From positions 70,533,062-70,597,061 of the forward strand of contig CM031878.1 of assembly GCA_018697195.1 (NCBI GenBank): DNA of 64,000 nucleotides. The letters run 5' to 3'. The stretch's first letter is position 1. Each line of letters begins with the position of its first letter. This stretch comes from Certhia americana. Taxonomy: Eukaryota; Chordata; Aves; Passeriformes; Certhiidae. The notes beneath the pieces are model-generated. The model saw only the letters and a list, made by a program, of their open reading frames with translations, ran no database searches and had not been told where the DNA came from. Shown here piece by piece: positions 1 to 11,000 of this stretch. The translations under genes and the position numbers were made by a program.

Positions 1-404
1 ACCACACTGTGGTTTCTCATAAGCTACAGGAGAGGAATTTGTGAACATTCAGCTTTCCATGGTGATCAGAGAAACATCCCAGTTCACCCTGCAGTGGAAT
101 GTGTAGGTGTACACTTACACTATTCTGTAATTCTCCAAGAGTCAAAAGGAGAAAAGAAAGCTTTTCTTAGATTTCTTCAGAGCACTTGAAAAGTTTGCTC
201 AGTTAAGAAACTGAGCACTGTAACACACAAAAGCAGCAGTGCTTGAGTGTGCTTCACACACCTGCACACTGAGAGACCAGGGGAGCAAAGGTACAGTGCA
301 TGGAGTGGTATAACCAGGACATTTCTGCATTATTCCCAGAAAGGTCACACAGACTCTCAAGGTCACTGGAAACAACTTGTTTCATAGGAAACACTCATAA
401 TGTA

Positions 405-734
405 TCATGCATTTCTCAGACTGTTTATTTTCTTGTCCTCCTTACCTCACTGCTTGCTTCCTCTGATTAAAAGCAGACCTGCATCATCAGTTAGATGGGA
501 AGAAAAACTAAACACCCAAAGAACTTAAGAAATGGGGCCTTTAACAGACATTGGAGGATTCAACAAGATGCCTCGATAGCAGCTGCTTTCAAAGGGCTGT
601 TGGAGACTTCATCGCTACTGAGTAAAGGGATTTCAGTGAATATCTATTAGTGAAATGCACAGATTTCACCCCAAGGAGAGGGCTCTGCTGCTGCCCTGCA
701 GCACAAGCCAGGCACAGGGATGCTCCGTGGGGGC
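405..734 (-). other. MRPL50: MRPL50 3' UTR with poly(A) signal
   Basis: On the minus strand an AATAAA hexamer (plus-strand TTTATT at 424-429) lies about 305 bases after the MRPL50 stop codon. It is the first canonical hexamer after the stop, so the 3' UTR probably ends near 405. The rest of 1-404 shows no coding exon or repeat that I recognise. Confidence 0.55.
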
Positions 735-1973
735 TCACTGCTGCCAGATTATTTTCAGGTTCGGGGGCAGCTCTGTGGCCGTGAGTTCATCCATCTTGGT
801 CCCGTCCTTCACAGGGGTGCGATAGAAAGCCAGCACGTCCCCGGCGCGGCGCATCTGGTGCAGCTGGGAGTTGGGGACAGCGTGCCCCAGCTCTGCTGCC
901 AGCCGGGCCAGCAGGCGATGCTTCAGCCTGTTCTCCTGCAGGGGAGTCTGCTGCCAGTCCTCGGGAAGAGAGGGCCCAAAAATGTCCCTGACGTGGGACT
1001 CGAGGCAGCTCTGCAGGTCCTTGGGAGGGAGATAACTCCGGATACGCGGCGGGGGGCAGATCAGGCTGGGCTCACTCCTCTCCTCCTTCTCATGAACTGC
1101 TGGGTCTCCCTCCACTTCTCTTTCCTCCTTCCTGTTGGCACCAGAACAAAAACATTTTCAGCTTCTGGGCTACATAAGACATAATCACAGTATTTTTGTA
1201 TTCATTAAACCAGACTCAGTCCAGACAGTTCACACATCCCATGGACTCATCAGGTCTGTTATCCAGAAGTGCACAGGCCTTCCCCAAGTGCTGCTTCCCA
1301 CACAGACTGCCTTTGCAGAGCAATCACCCACCCACCTTATTTCATTGGTTTGAGTAAAAACAGCAATTAAACAAGATTAGTTACTTGGTTTTTGTTACAG
1401 CTCCATTTTCTAATTTTCTGTGAATAAAAAGCATAACAGAAAATAATCACTACTACAGAAGAAAATCAGTGCCCACATGTTAAAAAAAAAAAAAAAAAAA
1501 TTATTACTATTTTAAAAAAAAAAAATTTACCTTATATGCCACAATCTAGTCAATAACCCATGCGTGGTTTCACACAGAATGTTAGAGGAACTGTTTTTCA
1601 TTACCGAAATCCCTCTCTTCCCACTGCTAATCAAGGCAGTACCAGCTCTAAAGGCTCCAACCCTGCACCCCCGCACCCGCCCGCCAGCAGTGCACCTCGG
1701 CGGGCGCTGGCTGGCCAGAGAACCTGTGGAGTCTCCTTCCCTAAGGCCTTTCCCAAGCCGCCCGGACAAATCCTGAGGGACTTGCTCAGGGGGTGTCGGC
1801 CTAAGCGAGCTACGGCGCGGTCAAGGCCCAGCATGCGGAGAAGACCAGAACCCAGTCCCCATCCGGAGCCCTGCGGGTGGGTACCTGCGGCCGCCCCAGA
1901 AAGCCCTGAATCCCCCGGGCCCGAGCCCCGGCCCCCGCCGCGCCACCAGCCGCAGCGCCCACACCGCCGCCAT
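735..1973 (-). CDS. MRPL50: Mitochondrial large ribosomal subunit protein mL50, two exons
   Basis: Component of the mitochondrial 39S ribosomal subunit, imported into the matrix. Coding exons, in transcript order, are 1885-1973 (ATG at 1973-1971, donor AG/GTACC) and 735-1131 (acceptor CCAACAG). The join is in phase 2 and gives 161 residues, against 158 in human. The N terminus (MAAVWALRLVARR) is basic and hydrophobic without acidic residues, as in a mitochondrial presequence. The body matches mammalian mL50, including a segment near SLICPPPRIRSY, then LPPKDLQS, LGHAVPNSQLHQM and the C-terminal ELPPNLKIIW. The start was chosen because it opens the presequence-like frame and lies in good context (GGCATGG). 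A second ATG frame in exon 1 does not join exon 2 in a homologous frame. ALDOB follows on the same strand to the right, with no sign of shared regulation. Confidence 0.93.
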
Positions 1974-2080
1974 GCCGGGGTGCGCCGGGCGCCTGCCGGC
2001 GGCAGCGCGGGGCAGGAATGTCTGCCGCGCCCCGCAAAGCCTCGTGGGAAATGTAGTCCAGCCCCTCAGCACAGCCCTCT
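1974..2080 (-). promoter_or_regulatory. MRPL50: MRPL50 CpG-rich promoter with ZNF143/THAP11-type site
   Basis: The GC- and CpG-rich stretch from about 1800 to 2050 covers exon 1 and its upstream flank. On the minus strand at about 2045-2059 the sequence GGACTACATTTCCCA fits the ZNF143 (SBS) core ACTACAWTTCCCA. It lies about 70-85 bases upstream of the MRPL50 ATG. Such sites are well known in TATA-less promoters of housekeeping and mitochondrial genes. No TATA box is seen. The transcription start is not visible and is inferred to lie between about 1980 and 2040. Confidence 0.6.
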
Positions 2081-2659
2081 CCCTGGGAAACGGAATGTGG
2101 GAAAATTTCCTTAGGAAAAGGCGTTCGGTGGTGTTTGGTCTTTGTGGGCTTTCAGGCGTAATCAGGAACGGAGATTTTGTCCGTATAAGACAAAGTAGCC
2201 AACAAGCTCTAAGTGATATCCAGGTGCTGGAAAGGCAAATTACTTGTTGGCAGAATTGCCTTGTTAAGGTCTTGACAGGCTTCAGTGATCTGAGACCTAG
2301 GGATGGTAGCAAGGTTGGGAAGAAGGATGCACCTCTGATGGTGGACACAAAGAATGCAGAATTTGTGGGCACTAGGACATTTGGAAAAACCCCAAGACAA
2401 GGCACAAACTAATAAAGCCAATGCAGCAGCTGTGCTGAATCAGCTCTGGCTGGGTAAAAGGTGATTCCAGCAGGGGCAGATCAAGGCGATTGACTCACAG
2501 CCACCAATTCAAGAAACCACTGACTGAAAAGGAAGACTGAGCAGGCAGACTAATTAGCATGAGAAGCAAGAGGATCATTAACCAACAGCAGACAAAATCC
2601 TAATTATTATGAAAACTAGGTAACTTGCAGTCAATGAATTTTAATTCCTTAGTTTACTA

Positions 2660-2673
2660 ATATACATATATAC

Positions 2674-2709
<36 letters not shown>
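2660..2709. repeat. (TA)n/(GA)n compound microsatellite
   Basis: A run of TA dinucleotides interrupted by ACATA passes directly into a pure GA run of about nine units. Confidence 0.9.
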
Positions 2710-2825
2710 GAAAATCTTGATGCTGATGGGGGTTTATAAAAAAGGAAGAGTGACTTTCTACACAGACAGATAGTGACGGAGGGGGGGGAAGTTTTAAACT
2801 AAAAAAGGGATGAGTAGATATTTGG

Positions 2826-3048
2826 AATAAATCCTTTACAGTAAGGGCAGTGAGGCCTTAACACAGTTTCCCAGAGAAGCTGGGGATGCCCCATGTCTGG
2901 ACATGTTCAAGCCCAGGTTTGGACAGGGCTCTGAACAACCTGGTTTAGTCAAAGCTGTCCCTGCCCATGGCAGGGAGGTTGGAACTGGATGGGTTCAAAA
3001 ATACGATTTTTAAGGTCATTTCCAATGCAAATTATTCTAAGATTGATC
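2826..3048 (+). mobile_element. CR1 LINE 3' fragment (plus orientation)
   Basis: The sequence follows the avian CR1 3' consensus: CCCAGAGAAGCTGGGGATGC, CATGTTCAAGCCCAGG, GAACAACCTGGTTTAGTC, CCCATGGCAGGGAGG and GGTCATTTCCAA, ending near ATTATTCTAAGATTGA. It is diverged and 5'-truncated, as most CR1 copies are. Confidence 0.85.
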
Positions 3049-4133
3049 TTCAATCAGATTATCAGTAGGACGCAGCTCATGAGGAGCAAAGGTTTCACTG
3101 AACTCAGGTACAGGGGGACCCAGAGGACCACAGCTGAAGGAGGAAAGAGGTGTTATTCCTAGCATCAGCTTCTGGAGTGTTTATTGGAAAATCACTTGCT
3201 CTTTGTTCATTGTCAGGAGAGACTAAATGCAAGCCTTAATTATGCTGTGACTGGATCCACATGAAGGATTTTGGCTGTTTATGTATTGCCTGTGTGACAC
3301 ACTAGTTACTAATGCAGAAGCCATGAGGGGGTGATTATGGGGCAATGATTTTATCTGTTTTCCCTGTATTTGCTAGGAGGAGCAGCCAGATCAGAGGTGA
3401 CCCTGAAAATGATGTGGAGTCCTCTGGGTCACCTGGCCCTGGCTGTTTAGGGGGCTGCTCCAAGGCCTCATGAGCTGATTGGTGTAGCACGTGGCCAGGC
3501 AAGTATTCTTACATAACTTCAGGCTTGCTGGTTTTGACATTTATGCCTTTTTTTCAAGACAACCATCTAACTGTGCTTTAGCTAACAAAGCTTACAGGGA
3601 CACCGCAATGTGCCAAAGGTCAAACCATTGGTCTGCAACATCAGCCTTATTATTCAAACCACAATAGGTAGGCCAAGCTGCCTTCATGCATGCTTTGTGT
3701 TAATTATTGTGGAAAACGCCACTGTAAAGGTGATTTGTAAGGACACTCTTTGCACAGCCCTGACTAAACGTGTGCAACCCTAACACGGTTTGTAGCAGCC
3801 TCATCTCTCCAACGATGGCTCTCCAGAGATATGAGATTCTTCTGAAGGTAGTATTGTTTATCTGTAGCCTGATTCCTGAGCACTGCTTGCTGTGTACATC
3901 TCCCAAGTGTTTTAGTGTCTGCCAGATTTCTGTCAGCAGGATTAACCTCTCCAGCTGTGTCACTATTGGGTTATTTCCCTTTGATATCCTCAGTTTCCCA
4001 AGCTCACCAGCTGTAACACTCGCGACTCATGTTTTGCAAGTACTACAGAAAACCACAGATGTGTGAAAGATATTGTAAAGTTTACACAAAACAAAAAAGA
4101 ATTGTGAGGTAGAGATTAGTTTTCAATTACTGT

Positions 4134-4551
4134 TTTATTGACATGATTGAATATACAGCCAGGTTTTATAATTCAGGATTGTGGCTGCAAAATGTGGTAA
4201 TGGGCAAGGGTAGCTATTTGAATTGCTAGGGAACTACTGAATCTGCCTGCTATTCCAGGATCTGAGTTTCAGACTGGGGGGTGGGGGGGGGGGGGGGGAG
4301 GTGGGGGTGTCCATGATACATTGGCAGCTGTTGTTTGTAGTTTGGAAAGAATTCCCTTCCCTTGGAACGTGCAAATGAAAAAAGAATATCCCCTTGGTAA
4401 AATGTGGGAGTGAAGGGTGGAGAGGAAGCTAAGCTATTCTATCTCCGGTTTGGTGTAGGGTAAGGGAAATTATATTTCTATGTTTTTCTTTCATTTCTGA
4501 ACACCTTCCACTCTGTGAGAAGAGACAGGAGGAAGGAAGGTTCCTGCAATT
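4134..4551 (-). other. ALDOB: ALDOB 3' UTR with poly(A) signal
   Basis: AATAAA on the minus strand (plus TTTATT at 4134-4139) lies about 415 bases after the ALDOB stop and probably sets the mRNA end near 4115. The UTR contains a C-rich tract on the mRNA strand (plus-strand G-run, 4276-4309). Confidence 0.6.
4276..4309. repeat. G-run (C-tract in ALDOB mRNA)
   Basis: About 30 of 34 bases are G on the plus strand, with a few T and A breaks. The tract lies inside the inferred ALDOB 3' UTR and would be a long C-tract in the mRNA. Confidence 0.9.
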
Positions 4552-7500
4552 TCAGTAGGTGTAGCTGGCAGTGAACAGTGACTGCGTGGCAGCTGCATCA
4601 GTCTTCCCAGACAGGACATACTGTCCCCTGCAAGCCAAACTGTTAATCTGAAAAAGAAGAGAGGGAAAAAAAAAAAAAGGGCGGGGGGGGGGGGGAACAA
4701 TCAGCATGGAGTAAGAAAGGCAGATGTGTAAAGAACAACCAGCAGGAGTAACTAAGCAAGGCAGAAATAACAGAGTAAGGCCCCTGGTGAACATGAAGTG
4801 CCAGGAGGAATGGGTTCAAGAGCAGCCTCAGGAAGGTGCAACATGTGTTCCTGCATGGAGAGCAGCTCTTCTCTGTGGTGAGGGGAAGCCTTGTACCTGT
4901 GCCCGCTTGCGGAAGGCCTCTTGAGCAGCCTTCTTGTTCTCGTTTTTGCCCAACCACGCAGCCAGGGCGGAGGCTTGCAGGGCTCTCCCATAGGAAAAGG
5001 TCAGTTTCCAAGGCTTAGGCAGTGGGGATTGATTCATGGCATTCAGGTTGAGAGAAGCTTCCTCTTCACTCTGACCTCCAGACAGGAAGCAGATTCCTAC
5101 AAGAAAGAGGTGTTGAGGCTTCAAAATAGAGTGTTCCAGCCACCTCAGTCCCTGACCTTTATTTGCCAGAGGACCAGGCATGTCAGAGGTAGGAGAGAGA
5201 ATGAGAATGAAGAGATAGGTATGAATCAGGAATCACCAGGAACAGCAGCAGGAACGGTGCGGAGCAGAGTAGTGACAGTTGCTGTGGCTACATCCTGAGG
5301 GGTGTACTTCTTAGAGCAGGAATGCCCAGGTGTCACCATGTTGGGTTTCAGCAGTGTTCCCTCCAGGTACACGTGATGATCATTCAAAGCCTTGTAGACA
5401 GCAGCCAGAACCTGAAAATAGGAGGATTGAATACAGACCTCTGCTCAGATCTTCACCTCAGCCTGGTGTGGAAAGACAGCTTATTCTTTGGTACTGTAGC
5501 AAGATCACATTGAATTTTGCTTTCTGATTAAATTTATCTCTGGGGTTGCAATTGTGGAGACCCCACTGCTTTTGAGATGACCAGGATACAACTCTTCATA
5601 TTTAAGGGATTTGTCCCAACTGAAATTGAGGTAATTTGATTTGGTCCTGATACATCTTTTTTGAGATTGAGAATGCTTATAAATGTCACTGAAGTGAAAA
5701 TCCAAAAACATGGAAAATACTCTTGGATTTTCTATGAGTTTGTTTTGTGCCTAGGAGCAGCTCATTTTTTTTGATGCAGTTATGAAGGTCATATTTGGTC
5801 AAAGCTCTTTGAGATCTGTGAGCACAAACTGCACAAAGTTTAGCTGCTGATTTGTGAGGTTGAGCACAGAAGGAGGAATCTCTTCTTACCTTCTCTGTGA
5901 CGTACTGACAACGCTGGAGATCATGGTCTCCATCAGGCAGAATTTCTGGCTCCACGATGGGCACCAAGCCATGCTAGGAAAAGAAAGACAGGGAATTCCT
6001 TAGAGCTACAAAAGTAAAACTGTTCTTGTTGTTTGCCCTGACTTTCATGATGTTCCTTCCTGCTGTGCTGCCCTTTCTCCTTGTCTTTCCCAAACCCTAA
6101 CATGGATTCTCCTTTTAAGCTACCTAGTGTGTTATCACAGGGAACAGGGAGAAGGGGTAGCAGCATCTCAGGAAAAGTTGCTGGAGAGGAGGTACCTGCT
6201 GGCAAATGCTGGCATAGCGTGCCAATGTGTTGGCGTTCTCCTGGATGGCAAGTTGAGAGGGTGTTGTGCTGGAGATCTTCAGCACTGCACGCCACTTGCC
6301 AAAGTCAGCCCCATCTTTCTTGTACTGGGCACAGCGCTCAGCCAGCCCATCCAGCCCTGCAGAAGGAGAACAATGCTTCACTGAGAGCTGCTCTTCACTG
6401 AGCTCAGGAAAATACTGTGACTCCAGCCAAGGCTGGGCCTCAGGTGAGTCACCCTATGGCTTTTGCTGCAAGGGACATAGCTTAGGCTCATTGGATCTCT
6501 CCTTACCTTGGATGGTGGTTTCTCCATTTGTTCCTGCTAGAGGTGCTGTGCCTTTATCCAGCTGTGGTGGTCATAAAAACAGGAAGGGTTACAGAAACGT
6601 GGGAATTGGTCTAATCCTTACCTTCTTACCCATGTCTAGTCTGCATTTAAAGGCTGACTTAGTAATGTGTGGACCTTAATATGCTCAGAGTGTAAAGGAA
6701 GGAAATGTTGGAGCAAAGGGGAAGAAAAAGAAGTACCTGGGTAAAGGAGGGGTAGCGTGTATATAGATGCCTGAAGAGAATAGCTCAAAAACTGTCAGAT
6801 GTGGAAAGAATTAGATTTAGGTTACTGCACTGAGATACTTATTTGCAGTGAATGGTGAGTAGATGGGAGTTGGTGTATGAAAAGTTCCAGCATCTAGTGC
6901 CATTGTGCACAAAAGCAATGCAGAGACTTTTAANNNNNNNNNNNNNNNNNNNNNNNNNNNNNNNNNNNNNNNNNNNNNNNNNNNNNNNNNNNNNNNNNNN
7001 NNNNNNNNNNNNNNNNNNNNNNNNNNNNNNNNNNNNNNNNNNNNNNNNNNNNNNNNNNNNNNNNNNNNNNNNNNNNNNNNNNNNNNNNNNNNNNNNNNNN
7101 NNNNNNNNNNNNNNNNNNNNNNNNNNNNNNNNNNNNNNNNNNNNNNNNNNNNNNNNNNNNNNNNNNNNNNNNNNNNNNNNNNNNNNNNNNNNNNNNNNNN
7201 NNNNNNNNNNNNNNNNNNNNNNNNNNNNNNNNNNNNNNNNNNNNNNNNNNNNNNNNNNNNNNNNNNNNNNNNNNNNNNNNNNNNNNNNNNNNNNNNNNNN
7301 NNNNNNNNNNNNNNNNNNNNNNNNNNNNNNNNNGTTTTTCAGGAGAAAGTGCAGCCCCAAATATAATTTTCTCTGGAAATGGGGTTTGGATTATGGCGCC
7401 AGCCCAGCACATACAGATTCTCACCTTAATTCCCACCACAATGCCTTTTTCCTTGATGAGTGCTGGGAATGGCTTTCCACTGCTGTCTTTCTGATAGAGC

Positions 7501-8030
7501 GTCTCATGGAAAAGGATCACTCCTCCAATGCTCTGGTTGATGGAAGTGTCTGAAGAGAAGAGGATCTCTCTAAAAGCTCGGCGGTTCTCCTCCGTGTTCT
7601 CTACATTGATCCGCTGCAGCCTGTTCCCCATGGTACCTAGTGAGGCGGACAAAGGCCAGACAAAGACATTCTAGATTTGCATGGCCTCCTGGTCCCAATA
7701 AGAAGTATTGAACTGGGACTTCAGTTCAGAGCTTCCCTTCTCAACCCATAGTTTGTGAGCTTTTGTTGTTACAGCTGCAGCCCTGCCTGGCTGATTGCTT
7801 CTGCTCAGACAACAGTTTCCAAGTGTTTTTCATCTACTCCACTGATTTCAAATGCGAAGCAAAAGGAAAAGGAAAAAACATCTTGCATACTGTTAACTGA
7901 TTGATATCCAAAACTTACCCACTGATTCATCTGCAGCTAGGATGCCCTTTCCTGAAGCCACAATCCGCTGAGCAATGTCTGCAAGAGCTTTCTTCTGCTC
8001 TGGAGAGAGTGCTGGGAACTGGTGGGTCAT
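4552..8030 (-). CDS. ALDOB: Fructose-bisphosphate aldolase B, eight coding exons
   Basis: Class I aldolase that cleaves fructose 1,6-bisphosphate and fructose 1-phosphate in liver, kidney and gut cytosol. Coding exons, in transcript order: 7919-8030, 7425-7636, 6507-6561, 6196-6356, 5890-5973, 5237-5411, 4897-5096 and 4552-4647. All have GT/AG borders, and phases join to exactly 364 residues, the family length. Seven exon lengths (112, 212, 55, 161, 84, 175, 200) agree with the mammalian gene as I recall it. Active-site residues counting Met1: Asp34 (ILAADES), Lys147 (FGKWR), Glu188 (PIVEPE), Schiff-base Lys230 (TLLKPNMV) and the C-terminal Tyr364 (ASYTY) needed for fructose-bisphosphate activity. 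Isozyme B is supported by overall identity with bird ALDOB, including the C-terminal segment [11 protein letters not shown]. The upstream acceptor at 8041-8042 shows that exon 1 is noncoding and lies to the right. The 400-N gap falls in intron 3, so no coding sequence is lost. Confidence 0.98.
4663..4695. repeat. A-run plus G-run; polypyrimidine tract of ALDOB last intron
   Basis: Thirteen A, then GGGCG, then twelve further G on the plus strand. Read on the ALDOB strand this is a C-run followed by a T-run, 16-49 bases upstream of the last acceptor (exon starts at 4647), so it sits within the polypyrimidine tract. Confidence 0.9.
6934..7333. other. Assembly gap (400 N)
   Basis: Unsequenced run inside ALDOB intron 3 (between coding exons 7425-7636 and 6507-6561). 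The two flanks share no obvious overlap. Confidence 1.
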
Positions 8031-11000
8031 GTTGACTTATCTGTGGGAGAGAATTACTGTTACAAGTAATTACAAGTAATTCTGGGGGAGTCTGTGAACC
8101 GGGGACACCACTTGGGTGTTTCCTCTGCAGGACTCTTGGTGCTTATCTGGTCCATGTTATCATAGGCAATATGACCAGGAATCCATCTGAGTTCTTCTAG
8201 GCTTGGTGTGTCTGGAAAAACTAAGAGGAAATGCAAGAGACACATCCTACCACATCCTTCTAGAACCACAGTGGGAAAGAACCTCATTTTACCTGGATTT
8301 GCTCAGAAAATAAAGGAAGGTCAGTCTGTCATGAAAACATGCACCAAGTAACAAGTAAACAAATTGCTGACTCTGAAGGCTTTTTGGTTCCTGTCAGTAG
8401 AATGCCAGATATTCCATTTCTTACCTTTACACATTTCCTAACACTACTCCTCTTCTATTTCCTGCCTCTGTTGGCAGCATTTGCTGTTTTGTCTAGTTGA
8501 CTTTCCATCCCCAAACTTTTGCCTGGATTTGTAATTCTTCTCCCTATGACTGCTTTCAGAACTGTAGTGCATTGCTTTCTCTACAGAAGATATGGGCCTT
8601 AGGAAAATTCACCCCTCATTTCTATCTTTTTAGCTGTGGTAGAGGGTTACCAGCTGCAACTAACCAGCACCTGAAATCTTGGTTCTGTCTTGATATGGCA
8701 AAATTCTTGGCCTTATTAAAATTCTGGTTATATGGCATTAAATTACAGTTTCTCTGATCATCTGAATAGTCCAAGTTATTTTTCTGAGTGTGTAGGTCTG
8801 TAAAACTCTCTTCCTTCAGTCTATCATATCTAATAGCTAAAGCAACAGCTGTGTTTTTTCAGTGGGTGGTAAATCCAGGTTATTGATTGAAAACAACATA
8901 AAAAGATCTCCAATATCACAATTTTCTCCAAAATGACAGGCCTCTGGGCAGTGTTTGTATTTTCTATTCCCAAATTTTGCCTGAGAGAGGAGTTAGAACA
9001 CGCCATTTCCCATTTCATCAGAGAAGGACAGAAAATATTTCTCCCTATATAAGCATGTAGGCAGCCAAGTCCAACTTCTTATTTCCCTGCACACAGATGC
9101 TGTATTGCCAGAGAATCCTTATCTTATACTTCCTTCTGTTCTGAATAGCATGTCAAATGGTGCCAAAATTTTCTGGCAACAATGACATCAAAGTATGGCA
9201 ACATACTTTACCATAATCATGTCCATGATTTATAGCTGAAGGTACTTTGGTACTGGTAATATTATCCTGCAAGATTCAAATGGCATTGTCTGCCAGTGCA
9301 GACCAGTCAGATGCAGTGTCCTGTTGTCTGCTTTACCTCTTTGTGGCTAAACCTGGAATTTTTCACATGCAGCTTACCACAGAGTGAGTCATTTTAGGTT
9401 TAGATGAAAAATGAAGGAGCACAGGAGGAAGACTTAGTCAAATAAGGGAGAGTTTCCTGCTTTCCAAAGGACTGAAATGCCTTCTTGCTGTGGTCCTGGT
9501 GAAACAGGCTTAGCTGTACCGCTCTCTCTGCATGCCAGCCTGTGGCCAGAACTCAGGGAACCATCCTTCTACTGTGATCACACCTCCATCACTCCTAGCT
9601 CTTGGCCTTTTCAGCTCACTCAGAAGAATTTGAAAATCTATGGTTTATACTGCATAGCTACTTAAGTTGATCTACAACTCTACTTATCCCTCACCTTAGG
9701 TATGTCTTAGAAAGAGGAAACTGGCTTGGTTTTATGATTACTGTGATAATAGTTTGGTGATGAGCACCTCAGTTAAAACCACACTACTGTTAAACATGTC
9801 GTTATGCAAAATGATAAGGAATCACTCCAGTAGTTCAAAGGCTCTGTGGAGAAGACTAAGATTGTGCTCTGACAAGAATATGATCTTGTCCAAGGTCAAA
9901 GCAATACATTGCTAAATCAGGGGTGGGATTTTAGAGTTGCAGTTTGGAGCTGTCTTTACAGCACTAGGAGGTGTATCCAGGTAACCTTGAATCCAGCTGG
10001 CTGGACTTCAAGATCACCAATTGCTCCAGTCATGTTATGATGGGTACACTTTCTTTCCTGCAAGCAATAAACAATGAGACTAAAGTCTGCTCTATCTTAC
10101 TTGTTCCCAGTGTTTGCCTAAAGATTACAAGAGGACACTTATCACTCAAAACCACCCTGTGAGGTAAATTTTCAAAATAAGGAAATATGAGTTTTCAGTG
10201 AATAATGCTGCTCCAAGTGAGTACTCTGAGACACTGAAACAACAAAGTGTAGTTAAAGAGTGATGAATTAGAAGAAAGCAAATTAATTCCAGTTTCTATG
10301 CAAGTATCTCATTGAATGTGAAGAAGCAGGTGATTTGCCCAAAGTCTCCTCAAAATGATCTTTAAGACCGTGGCTCCCAATGTTTCTACTGAGCTACAGA
10401 GACAAATAAAAGGCATGGTGTTTCTAGCTGCAATGGTGAAGAAATGAGGGCAAAAGAACAACTGTAAACATTATAATAGCTCAAAAGGTGCAGAATGTTC
10501 TAGTACCATTGGTTTAGATTTTTATTTTTCTGTGATTCTTCCATGAGAATAATAAATTCTTCATTAATTTCAAGAATCTTCATGTCTTCATTCAGAAACT
10601 GTGTCTCTGCTGCAAGGTCCTGCTCTGAGCAGGGGAACAGACAGAAGAGGTGTGGAGAAGCCTTACTTCAGTAATATTTCATAGAGCCACCTTTTAAAGA
10701 GTAAACTCCCCCAGCACATCCATAGAAGTGTTAATGCCCCTTCTTAAAGAGCTGGATATATCACTTTGCAGGTCCTGAGAAAAAAGTTGTGCCCAGCTAC
10801 CAGAGCTGCACAGCTCATTTCAGTCTTCCAAGAAAAAAGCCTATTTGTCTTAATCTGATTTATCTGTTTGAACTGACAACTTTTCCAGGAAGAAAAATGT
10901 TTTAATGAATTGTGATCTCAGTAGCAGTAACTGGGATTTGTCACACTGCTAAGGTGTTTCAAGAAGCTTTATTTTTATTTACCCATTTTAGGCTGTGAGC

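Larger units (their letters stand above)
2081..4133. other. Intergenic, MRPL50 to ALDOB
   Basis: No supported gene. It contains the TA/GA microsatellite and a CR1 fragment listed separately. In human, ZNF189 lies between MRPL50 and ALDOB. I see no zinc-finger array (CxxC...HxxxH repeats) in any frame here. Confidence 0.6.

Noticed and set aside
1821..2405. Upstream ATG extending MRPL50 to the right
   Set aside because: The longer frame adds residues without a targeting-peptide pattern or homology; the ATG at 1973 gives a normal-length protein with a good presequence.
1972..2412. 146-codon plus-strand frame starting in the MRPL50 CpG island
   Set aside because: Considered as a divergent gene, but it has no recognisable domain or homology, and the downstream half is ordinary intergenic sequence.
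6852..7652. Long frames across 6.9-7.3 kb
   Set aside because: They are open only because they span the 400-N gap. The real coding part is ALDOB exon 7425-7636.
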